This document shows, in pieces, positions 6,529-13,014 of a DNA stretch of 13,014 bases. Position 1 is the first letter of the stretch, and every line of letters starts with the position of its first letter. The notes under the pieces are model-generated. The model did no database searches and was not told the origin of the DNA. It saw only the letters and a list, made by a program, of their open reading frames with translations. Position numbers and translations under genes: made by a program. The stretch spans positions 1-13,014 of the forward strand of contig JAADEO010000040.1 in the NCBI GenBank assembly GCA_013153415.1, in the 5' to 3' direction. Origin of the DNA: Deltaproteobacteria bacterium (GTDB lineage: Bacteria; Desulfobacterota; Anaeroferrophillalia; Anaeroferrophillales; Tharpellaceae).

Positions 6529-8490
6529 CTATTTCTCTTTCTCAGCCGTCGGTTCCCCGGCGGCAGCTTTAAGCATCAGCCGGGTCAGGCGCCGACAGAA
6601 CTGTTCCGGAGAAACCACCTTCGAGCCCTCGGTCAGCACCGCCTGATCATAAAGCAGCTCGGCAAACTCCTTGAGTTCCTCGGTCTCGCCTTGACTGCGA
6701 TGAATCTCGCGCATCCGCTGCAGGAGTTCGTGATCGGGATTGATCTCAAGCACCCGCTGGCTCGGCGGCACCGGCTGGTTAGCGGCTTTCAGAATCCGCT
6801 CCATGCTGGCGGAGAGATCATTCTCCCCGGCCACCAGGCAGACCGGACTTTCGGTCAGACGCTGGGAAAGCTTGACTTCAGCGACCCGGCCCTCGAGGGT
6901 CTTCTTGATGAAATTGATCAGGGCCGAGAACTCGTCACCGAGTTTCTGCAACTGCTCCTCTTTCTCCTTCTTCTCCTCTTCACTGAGGAGATCGACCTCG
7001 CCTTTAGCCACCGACTTGAGCTTTTTGCCTTTGTATTCGAAAAGCCCCTGGATCACCCACTCGTCGACCGGATCGGTAAAGAGCAGGACTTCGAAACCTT
7101 TCTCCTTGAAGGCCTCAAGGTGGGGCGACGATTTCAGCATCTCGCGATCCTCACCGGCGAGATAGTAGATCTCCTTCTGTTCCAGCGGCATCCGATCGAC
7201 ATACTCGGCCAGGGTGGTCAACTCGTCCTGGGCGGTAGTAGCGCAGAGGATGAGATCGGCGATCGCCTCGCGGTTCTCGAAATCGGTATGCAGCCCCTCT
7301 TTCAGGACCTGGCCGAAATTCTCCCAGAACTTGAGGTATTTCTCGCGGTCGTCCTTAAGCATTCCCGAAAGGGTATCGAAAACCTTCTTGACCAGATTCT
7401 TGCGGATCTTGCCGACGATGCGGTCGTGCTGAAGCATCTCGCGGGAGACGTTGAGCGAGATGTCGGCCGAATCGACCACGCCCTTGATAAAGCGCAGATA
7501 GGGCGGCAACAGCTCCTCGCAGTTGTCCATGATGAAGACGTTGCGCACGTAGAGCTGCATTCCCGACTTGTTCTCGGGCATGAAAAGATCGAACGGCGCC
7601 TTGGCCGGAATATACATCAGGGCGTTGTACTCGAGAATCCCTTCGGCGTTGATGTGAATGACCTCCAGGGGATCGGTCCAGTCGTGGGAGATATGCTTGT
7701 AGAACTCCTTGTACTCCTCTTCGGTGACCTCGCTCTTGCGCTTGTTCCAGATCGGCTTCATCGAGTTCAGGACCTCTTCAGTGACCTTCTTGACCGGTTT
7801 GGCCCCCTCGATCGGTTTACCCTCTTCATCGGTCGGAATCTCCTCGCGCTCAATCTCCATGACGATCGGATAGGTCACGAAATCAGAGTATTTCTTGACG
7901 ATGTTGCGAATCACCCACTCCTGAGTGTAATCCTGATCGTCATCACCGGGTTCGCGCAGATGGAGAGTAACGCAGGTGCCGCGGTTTTGCTGATCACACT
8001 CTTCAATGGTATAGCTGCCGTCGCCTGTCGACTCCCAGCGAAAGGCCTTATCGGAACCGGCCGCCCGGGTGGTCAGAACCACTTTCTCGGCAACCATGAA
8101 ACTGGAATAGAAACCGACCCCGAACTGGCCAATCAGCTCCAGGGCGTTCTCTTTCTTCTCTTTCAGAGCCTCGACGAAAGCCTTGGTCCCCGACTTGGCG
8201 ATGGTGCCCAGGTTTTCGATCAGCTCCTCGCGGGTCATGCCGATGCCGTTGTCGATGACGCTCAGGGTCCGGGCGTCCTTGTCGACCTCGATCCTGATTT
8301 TCAGTTCGGTGTCGTCACCGAGCAGATCCTGGTCGGTCTGGCTCTTGAATTTGAGCTTGTCAAGGGCATCGGAAGCATTGGAAATCAGCTCCCGCAAAAA
8401 AATCTCTTTATGCGAATAGAGCGAATGGATAATCAGATCCAGCAGCTGCTGGATCTCGGTTTCAAACTGCATGGTCTCTTTTTTACTCAT
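6529..8490 (-). CDS. htpG: Molecular chaperone HtpG (bacterial Hsp90)
   Basis: The 653-residue HtpG is complete (E. coli HtpG has 624). It is a cytosolic, ATP-driven dimeric chaperone that remodels client proteins, often with DnaK. The N-terminal GHKL ATPase domain (about 1-230) shows FETEIQQLLDLIIHSLYS, FLRELISNASDALDKL with E34 and N38, VIDNGIGM with the nucleotide-binding D80, and GQFGVGFYSSFMVA (121-134). The middle domain includes LYVRNVFIMDNCEELLPPYLRF and DSADISLNVSREMLQ, followed by the C-terminal dimerisation domain. The C-terminus has a short charged tail. I chose the ATG at 8490 because GAGGTGG lies 6 bases upstream; an in-frame ATG at 8505 lacks this. It is a single-gene unit, with a promoter at 8572-8600, a hairpin in the leader and a strong terminator downstream. 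Confidence 0.97.
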   Translation of the reverse strand: MSKKETMQFETEIQQLLDLIIHSLYSHKEIFLRELISNASDALDKLKFKSQTDQDLLGDDTELKIRIEVDKDARTLSVIDNGIGMTREELIENLGTIAKSGTKAFVEALKEKKENALELIGQFGVGFYSSFMVAEKVVLTTRAAGSDKAFRWESTGDGSYTIEECDQQNRGTCVTLHLREPGDDDQDYTQEWVIRNIVKKYSDFVTYPIVMEIEREEIPTDEEGKPIEGAKPVKKVTEEVLNSMKPIWNKRKSEVTEEEYKEFYKHISHDWTDPLEVIHINAEGILEYNALMYIPAKAPFDLFMPENKSGMQLYVRNVFIMDNCEELLPPYLRFIKGVVDSADISLNVSREMLQHDRIVGKIRKNLVKKVFDTLSGMLKDDREKYLKFWENFGQVLKEGLHTDFENREAIADLILCATTAQDELTTLAEYVDRMPLEQKEIYYLAGEDREMLKSSPHLEAFKEKGFEVLLFTDPVDEWVIQGLFEYKGKKLKSVAKGEVDLLSEEEKKEKEEQLQKLGDEFSALINFIKKTLEGRVAEVKLSQRLTESPVCLVAGENDLSASMERILKAANQPVPPSQRVLEINPDHELLQRMREIHRSQGETEELKEFAELLYDQAVLTEGSKVVSPEQFCRRLTRLMLKAAAGEPTAEKEK

Positions 8491-8528
8491 CGGTATCCAC
8501 CTCATCTTTAGTAATTTGACTGATTATG

Positions 8529-8554
8529 AAAAACTGCCGGGCGGAAAAGCCCGG
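8529..8554 (-). promoter_or_regulatory. Terminator-like hairpin in the htpG leader
   Basis: Minus-strand CCGGGC (8554-8549), loop TTTTCC and GCCCGG (8542-8537) form a 6-bp all-GC stem. CAG and five T residues (8533-8529) follow. It lies downstream of the predicted htpG transcription start and about 40 bases before the start codon. No minus-strand gene ends upstream, so it cannot be an ordinary gene-end terminator. It may be an attenuator, an RNA-stabilising structure or a temperature-sensitive fold. Confidence 0.5.
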
Positions 8555-8571
8555 ATATGCATTCCCCAGCC

Positions 8572-8600
8572 AAGATAGGTATGCCACCGGCCCCTGTCAA
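8572..8600 (-). promoter_or_regulatory. htpG promoter, housekeeping sigma type
   Basis: A perfect minus-strand TTGACA (8600-8595) and TATCTT (8577-8572) are separated by exactly 17 bases. The -35 sits in CCCTTGAC, which also resembles the heat-shock sigma-32 -35 (CTTGAA), but there is no CCCCAT-like -10 at the right distance. The predicted start is near 8565, giving a leader of about 75 bases. Confidence 0.65.
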
Positions 8601-8627
8601 GGGCTCCTACCCGATTCAATCCCCCGG

Positions 8628-8656
8628 TTGACATGCTCCGATATCGGCAGTAATAG
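8628..8656 (+). promoter_or_regulatory. Candidate promoter of the TauE-family gene
   Basis: A perfect TTGACA (8628-8633) is followed after 17 bases by TAATAG (8651-8656), a weak -10. Only 8 bases separate this -10 from the ATG at 8665, so transcription would start almost at the start codon. Its -35 lies back-to-back with that of htpG, 27 bases apart. Confidence 0.45.
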
Positions 8657-8664
8657 AAGAAACC

Positions 8665-9396
8665 ATGTTTCAATATCTCATCCTTTTCCTGGTCGGCGTA
8701 GTCGCCGGCACCCTCAACGTCCTGGCCGGCGGCGGCTCTTTTCTCACCATCCCCCTGCTGATCTTCATGGGCCTGCCCCCGGTGGTCGCCAACGGCACCA
8801 ACCGGGTCGGGATTCTCTGCCAGAATATCACCGCTTCCTTGAGCTTCCAGCGCCGGGGCGTGGTCGAATGGCGCTACGTCCGCTGGGCCGTGCTGCCGGC
8901 CCTGGCCGGAGCTCTGCTGGGATCGAAACTGGCGATCGCACTGGGCGATGAAACCTTCAAGCACATCCTCGCCGGCCTGATGATCGTCGTCACCCTCTGG
9001 ACCCTCTGGGATCCGCTCAAAAAAACCGACCACAGCCAGCGCCCTTTCAACGGCCCGGCCCTGGCCGTGGGTTTCTTCCTGGTCGGCATCTACGGCGGCT
9101 TCGTCCAGGCCGGAGTCGGCTTCCTGGTCCTGGCCGCCACCACCCTGGCCGGCCTCGACCTGGTCAAGGGCAACGCCGTCAAGGTGGTCAGTATCCTCGC
9201 CTACACGATTCTCTCGCTGACCATCTTCGCCCTCGAGGGTAAGGTCGATTGGAGCCTCGGCCTGGTTCTGGCCGCCGGGACCATGGCCGGCAGCCAGATC
9301 GGCGTCCACCTGGCCGTCCTCAAGGGCCACGACTGGATCAAACGGGTGGTAACGGTGACCGTCATCATCATGGCGATCAAACTACTGATGAGCTGA
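8665..9396 (+). CDS. TauE/SafE-family (DUF81) membrane transporter
   Basis: This 243-residue, very hydrophobic inner-membrane protein probably has seven or eight membrane segments. The N-terminal half has VAGTLNVLAGGGSFLTIPLL and LPPVVANGTNRV, the glycine-rich signature of the family. The second half repeats the pattern with GGFVQAGVGFLVLAATTLAG and KGNAVKV, the usual internal duplication. Family knowledge: members export sulfite, sulfoacetate or related small anions, or are linked to sulfur-compound metabolism; many are uncharacterised. No sulfur-metabolism gene lies nearby to indicate the substrate. The start fits the family's usual N-terminus, but there is no good Shine-Dalgarno sequence, which agrees with a leaderless transcript. 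The gene is GC-rich, in contrast to the AT-rich genes directly downstream. Confidence 0.9.
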   Translation: MFQYLILFLVGVVAGTLNVLAGGGSFLTIPLLIFMGLPPVVANGTNRVGILCQNITASLSFQRRGVVEWRYVRWAVLPALAGALLGSKLAIALGDETFKHILAGLMIVVTLWTLWDPLKKTDHSQRPFNGPALAVGFFLVGIYGGFVQAGVGFLVLAATTLAGLDLVKGNAVKVVSILAYTILSLTIFALEGKVDWSLGLVLAAGTMAGSQIGVHLAVLKGHDWIKRVVTVTVIIMAIKLLMS

Positions 9397-9415
9397 AAAC
9401 AAACCGAAAGAAAAC

Positions 9416-9424
9416 TATTATAAA
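9416..9424 (+). promoter_or_regulatory. Possible -10 region for the SBP-kinase operon
   Basis: The 72-base gap 9397-9468 is AT-rich and contains overlapping TATTAT (9416-9421) and TATAAA (9419-9424). Neither has a recognisable -35 at the right distance. I see no terminator for the upstream TauE-family gene in this gap, so read-through is also possible. Confidence 0.25.
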
Positions 9425-9468
9425 CATCAGGGCTTCACGAAACCGACATTATTAATAAGGTGTTTATT

Positions 9469-10269
9469 ATGAAAATAGTTACCTGCTTATTATTGATGCT
9501 GGTATTGATGTGTAATTCCGCCTATGCCGCTGAGAAAAAGCCTTTTCACTGGGTAGACGATGCGGACTATCCGCCACTCATCTACCGTGGAACGAACGGA
9601 AAACCTAAAGGAATTTTTTATGAGATAATGACAGAAGCCTTCCATCGCCTCGACATTCCCCTCAAAGTAGAAGTCTACCCCTGGGCCCGAGCGCAGAAAA
9701 TCGTAACCGACGGCAAAGCGGACGGCATGATTACTGTCCTCACCGATTCAAGAAAAAAGATTTTCCTCGGCTCGGATCCCATCCTTCTGGTTTCCGAACA
9801 TATATTCGTTAATAAAAATAATCATCGAATCAAGGAAATAATGGCTATACGCTCGTTGAAAGCGATCCTGCCATTTAAGGTCGTTGAAACGATCGGTTCC
9901 GGTTGGACTGATGAAGAATTAAACGGAGCCCATATAATCTGGGTTCCCAGAATGGATAATGCCTTCAATATGCTCATCAAGAACCGTGCAGATATTTTTA
10001 TTGCAAATGGTTTTACGGGAGCAGCATTCATTAAAAAGAAGACAAGGGAAGGGAGTTCATATTCTGAAGGTTACAAAAATATAATCACCAACCCATACCC
10101 TCTGAGAACGATCGCTTTTCGTCTGCTGATCAGGAAAGATTCGTCATTTACCAATATAATCGACCGGTTCAACGAAACCATTCATCGGATGCAGATGGAT
10201 AAAACCATCCAGCACATTCTCGAAGGGGGCCGACAGCTACCCCTAGACGGTGCTCAAAATCAAAGATGA
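9469..10269 (+). CDS. Secreted solute-binding protein, SBP_bac_3 type
   Basis: The product has 266 residues with a Sec signal peptide: a short basic start, a hydrophobic core (about 5-16) and the cleavage site SAYA before AEKK. The mature part has the pattern of periplasmic family-3 solute-binding proteins: FHWVDDADYPPLIYR near the start, GKPKGIFYEIMTEAFHRL, YPWARAQKIVTDGKADGMI, and late residues typical of the second lobe. These proteins bind amino acids or other small polar ligands; the ligand cannot be told here. There is no permease or ATPase gene. The stop overlaps the start of a hybrid histidine kinase (ATGA, 10266-10269), so it is probably the kinase's periplasmic sensor partner rather than part of a transporter. 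The ATG at 9469 has AAGG 8 bases upstream; a GTG at 9460 is the alternative. Codon use is more AT-rich than in the flanking genes. Confidence 0.85.
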   Translation: MKIVTCLLLMLVLMCNSAYAAEKKPFHWVDDADYPPLIYRGTNGKPKGIFYEIMTEAFHRLDIPLKVEVYPWARAQKIVTDGKADGMITVLTDSRKKIFLGSDPILLVSEHIFVNKNNHRIKEIMAIRSLKAILPFKVVETIGSGWTDEELNGAHIIWVPRMDNAFNMLIKNRADIFIANGFTGAAFIKKKTREGSSYSEGYKNIITNPYPLRTIAFRLLIRKDSSFTNIIDRFNETIHRMQMDKTIQHILEGGRQLPLDGAQNQR

Positions 10270-12152
10270 AGACAATAGTGAAACCAGAATGGTTAAAGAG
10301 TAAAATCGGAAGGCGTTTTGCACTTTATGTGACCTTCCTGGGTGTAATAATGGCCCTGGTACTCTCCTTTTTTATTTCTTATCAGCAATACCAAAACAGA
10401 GTCTCTTTTATTAAAGATGAACTCGAAAACATTGTAACAGCCAACAAGTCGCTCATAGAGCAGAGTCTTTGGATACTGGACACTCGCGCACTCAATCTCG
10501 TGATGAAGGGTTTTCTGCTCAATGGCAATATCGTATTTGCCCAAATCACCGATGAACACGGGAAGACGATTGTCAGCAATGGCACCTTGGACATTGACAA
10601 GAACATAAAAAAAACGGTTTCCCTTTATCATCAGGAAGAAGGGGAAAATGTCTTTCTCGGTAAGCTCACAGTCGTGGCCTCAAAACAGTCAGCTTTCCGG
10701 GAAGCTCAAGCCTCGATTCTTATTACACTTTGTCAAAGCTTACTCTTGATGTTCATCCTGTCCGTCAGCATTATCTACATATTCTGGCATCTTGTTTCCA
10801 GGCATTTACTTACGATTCAGCAATACACTAGAGACATCAACCCGGAAACCCAGCAGGATCCCCTGGCCCTGGATCGCCCCATCAACAAACATACGAAAAA
10901 TGATGAACTCGCAAGTACGGTCGATGCCATTAATTTCATGTGCCGCAAAGCCGTTAAAGCCTACCGTAAACTGGAAGATGAGACTTCGGAAAAAATCAGG
11001 CTCGAGCAGCAACTCCAACAGGCGCAGAAGATGGAATCCGTTGGCCGGCTTGCCGCTGGTGTCGCCCATGATTTCAACAATGTTCTAAGTGTAATCATAG
11101 GTTATTCCGAACTGATACTTGCTGATCTGCCCCCCGATGATCCAATACACAAGCGGGTTAAGCTCATTCATGATTCCGGGAGCAAAGCCGCCACTCTGAC
11201 ACGGCAATTGCTGGCCTTCAGCCGCAAACAGGTTCTGGAAAAGAAGGTCATATCCATAAATACAATCATCCAGGATTTCCTGAAAATATTGAGTAAAATT
11301 GTAGGCGAGGATATAATCTTTACGACCTATCTGTCTGAGGAAAGCTGCACCATCGAAGCCGATCCCGGTCAAATCGAACAGATTATCATGAACATGATAG
11401 TTAACGCCAAAGATGCCATGCCGAACGGCGGCGAAATAATAATTGAAACCGCCGAGATTCAGCTTGACAAGCTCTATGCGGATAAACACATAGAAGTCAA
11501 ACCAGGTAAATACGTTCTATTGACTATCAGCGATACTGGAGAAGGCATGGAGGGAGAGGTTCTGTCAAAAATTTTTGACCCTTTTTTTACGACCAAGGAA
11601 CGGGGTCAAGGAACCGGACTCGGTCTGGCGACAGTATACGGCATTGTTAAACAACACGATGGTTATATTTACGCATACAGTGAGAGAAACAGGGGGACAA
11701 CCTTTAAAATATATTTTCCGGCCAGCAATAAAATTGCGGAACCGAAAGATGATAAACATATCACCAAGGAATTATCGCAAGGAAATGAAACCATACTAAT
11801 CGTTGATGACAATACATCGATTTGCCGACTCATTATAGAAACGCTAAAACTGCAGGGCTACAATTGCCTGCAGGCTACATCCGGTCAAGATGCAATCGAT
11901 GTACTCAGCGAATATAGCGGCGAAGTTCACCTGTTGCTTACAGATGTTATTATGCCGGGAATGAGTGGCCGAGAGCTTGCAGAAAAAATCGGGAAAGAAA
12001 GGCCGGAGATGAAAGTTATTTTCATGTCTGGTTACACGGAAAACATAATCGCCCACCATGGTGTGCTTGAGCGGGGAATTAATTACATATCCAAACCCAT
12101 CACGCCGATTGCATTGACTCAGAAGATCAAAATCGTACTACATGGCAACTGA
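10266..12152 (+). CDS. Membrane-bound hybrid histidine kinase with C-terminal receiver
   Basis: The 628-residue protein has a membrane segment at about 18-38, a periplasmic sensor region of about 110 residues that I cannot assign to a named family, and a second membrane segment at about 150-176. A HAMP-like or linker region and a coiled coil (about 236-257) follow. The dimerisation/phosphoacceptor domain has GVAHDFNN with His268. The catalytic domain has the N-box MIVNAKDAM (N380), SDTGEGM (D423) and GQGTGLGLATVYG (447-459). The receiver (about 508-628) has acidic D514/D515, phosphoacceptor Asp560 in LLLTDVIMPGMSG, Ser588 and Lys610. All catalytic residues are present. It overlaps the SBP gene by 4 bases and is translationally coupled. 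There is no Hpt protein, DNA-binding regulator or target gene beside it, so the phosphate must pass to a partner elsewhere or the receiver may modulate the kinase. Confidence 0.93.
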   Translation: MKTIVKPEWLKSKIGRRFALYVTFLGVIMALVLSFFISYQQYQNRVSFIKDELENIVTANKSLIEQSLWILDTRALNLVMKGFLLNGNIVFAQITDEHGKTIVSNGTLDIDKNIKKTVSLYHQEEGENVFLGKLTVVASKQSAFREAQASILITLCQSLLLMFILSVSIIYIFWHLVSRHLLTIQQYTRDINPETQQDPLALDRPINKHTKNDELASTVDAINFMCRKAVKAYRKLEDETSEKIRLEQQLQQAQKMESVGRLAAGVAHDFNNVLSVIIGYSELILADLPPDDPIHKRVKLIHDSGSKAATLTRQLLAFSRKQVLEKKVISINTIIQDFLKILSKIVGEDIIFTTYLSEESCTIEADPGQIEQIIMNMIVNAKDAMPNGGEIIIETAEIQLDKLYADKHIEVKPGKYVLLTISDTGEGMEGEVLSKIFDPFFTTKERGQGTGLGLATVYGIVKQHDGYIYAYSERNRGTTFKIYFPASNKIAEPKDDKHITKELSQGNETILIVDDNTSICRLIIETLKLQGYNCLQATSGQDAIDVLSEYSGEVHLLLTDVIMPGMSGRELAEKIGKERPEMKVIFMSGYTENIIAHHGVLERGINYISKPITPIALTQKIKIVLHGN

Positions 12153-12238
12153 ATAATGAAACGAATATCAAAGCGGCGGGCCAGGCACAACAACATACGG
12201 GGAACCGATGGGGACCAACAGGCAACAGAGGTGACGGG

Positions 12239-13014
12239 TTGAGCTGGATCGGCCTCTATATCGTACTGACTCTGACCTTGAGCTGGTCCCTGCTGGCCTG
12301 GATTTTTTCCGGGACTGAGCGGCTTGGTCATTGCGACTGGGTGATGTTCATACCGGCGACCGTAGCCATCATCCTGAATTTTGTCCGACGCCGGCCGCTT
12401 AAAGAGATGCTGCGCCCGGTCCTGGCCCCGGTACCGATAACCACCCTCGTCTTTTCCATCCTCTACCCGCTGGGTTTCATCGGCCTGATCGCCCTCGCCA
12501 CGTGGGCTACCGGATTATCCACCTGGCATCCGGCTGGAGCCGTGGACTACCCGCTGGCGCCGCCTTTGACAAGCCTGGCCCTGAGCCTGCCACTGGTTTT
12601 CGGTGAGGAGTACGGGTGGCGGGGCTGGCTGCTGGAAAATCTGTCGCGGGACAAGGGTCGCCTCGCGGGAACCATCGGCACTGGGCTGATCTGGGCGATC
12701 TGGCACGGACCGGTAATCTATGGACTGGCAAAAGTAAACGGGCTGCCCGGTCCCTGGCTGCTGACCACGATCCAGATGACCGCCATTTTCATCTTCTCCT
12801 TCGCCTTCGCCTGGCTCTACTTTCGCTCCGGCAGCATAATTCCGCCGATGATCATGCATTATCTCTTCAACTACTACAACCCCATGATCCTGGGCGACAT
12901 ATACAACTACCGGCACGGATGGCTTGACGGCAACCTGCTGTTGATCAACGGTGAAACCGTAGCCGGCATCCTCTTCGGATTGCCCCTAATGGCCTGGTTC
13001 ATAATCAAAGTGGT
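12239..13014 (+). CDS. CPBP-family intramembrane metalloprotease, right end cut off
   Basis: The frame is open to the window edge, giving 258 residues from a TTG start. It is a multi-pass membrane protein with all three CPBP (CAAX-protease/bacteriocin-processing) motifs: EEYGWR (E123, E124, R128), IWAIWHGP with H156, and HYLFN with H207 and N211. These residues are expected to coordinate the catalytic metal. Family knowledge: bacterial members act as intramembrane proteases, with roles such as bacteriocin immunity or membrane-protein processing; most have unknown substrates. I chose TTG at 12239 because AGAGGTGA lies just upstream at good spacing and no ATG or GTG in frame precedes the first membrane segment. 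GC content returns to the level of the rest of the window. It follows the kinase gene by 86 bases, with no terminator seen between them. No bacteriocin-like gene is visible. Confidence 0.85.
   Translation, partial: MSWIGLYIVLTLTLSWSLLAWIFSGTERLGHCDWVMFIPATVAIILNFVRRRPLKEMLRPVLAPVPITTLVFSILYPLGFIGLIALATWATGLSTWHPAGAVDYPLAPPLTSLALSLPLVFGEEYGWRGWLLENLSRDKGRLAGTIGTGLIWAIWHGPVIYGLAKVNGLPGPWLLTTIQMTAIFIFSFAFAWLYFRSGSIIPPMIMHYLFNYYNPMILGDIYNYRHGWLDGNLLLINGETVAGILFGLPLMAWFIIKV

Noticed and set aside
6484..8511. A 675-codon plus-strand open frame spanning htpG
   Set aside because: It lies fully opposite the unmistakable HtpG gene. Its translation has no family signature, and it exists only because GC-rich codons leave the opposite strand open.
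8524..9330. Minus-strand 268-codon frame opposite the TauE-family gene
   Set aside because: Its product is rich in Gly, Asp, Gln and His, as expected for the antisense of a hydrophobic membrane protein, and has no motif.
12515..12916. Minus-strand 133-codon frame near the right end
   Set aside because: It is antisense to the CPBP gene, which carries all three family motifs in the plus strand.

Overview
The window is a piece of a GC-rich, Gram-negative chromosome. A BamD-type outer-membrane lipoprotein carrying an LptA/OstA domain shows a lipopolysaccharide-type outer membrane. The deltaproteobacterial style of that protein, the uncharacterised radical SAM protein and a separately encoded GatC suggest Desulfobacterota/Desulfuromonadota (former Deltaproteobacteria). 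That placement is an inference from protein character, not a database match. I see no rRNA, tRNA, CRISPR array, insertion sequence or att site.

Positions 1-2743 read leftward: a radical SAM protein of unknown function overlaps the RNA ligase gene rtcB by 29 bases, and 178 bases further on lies the start of nfo (endonuclease IV), cut by the window edge. Divergent from these, at 2835-4358, is one reading frame that encodes a BamD lipoprotein followed by a complete LptA-like domain. This joins the Bam (outer-membrane protein assembly) and Lpt (LPS transport) pathways in one polypeptide and is the most notable protein here.

Positions 4368-8490 again read leftward: mtnA (methionine salvage), gatC (tRNA-dependent amidotransferase subunit), a UspA-type protein without the usual ATP-binding motif, and htpG (Hsp90). 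Well-formed intrinsic terminators follow htpG and gatC. The second lies directly against the mtnA ribosome-binding site. htpG has a good promoter at 8572-8600 and a terminator-like hairpin inside its predicted leader.

Positions 8665-9396 hold a TauE/SafE-family membrane transporter, read rightward from a promoter so close to the ATG that the mRNA may be leaderless. Positions 9397-12152 are visibly more AT-rich than both flanks. They carry a two-gene unit with an ATGA overlap: a secreted solute-binding protein of the SBP_bac_3 type without permease genes, and a membrane-bound hybrid histidine kinase with a C-terminal receiver. The likely reading is a periplasmic ligand sensor that feeds the kinase, possibly acquired by transfer. 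GC-rich sequence then returns with a CPBP-family intramembrane protease gene that starts at TTG and runs off the right edge.

Most of the window is housekeeping or stress function. The points that merit a second look are the BamD-LptA fusion, the split SBP/hybrid-kinase unit, the radSAM-rtcB overlap, and the regulatory structures around htpG, mtnA and the TauE-family gene.
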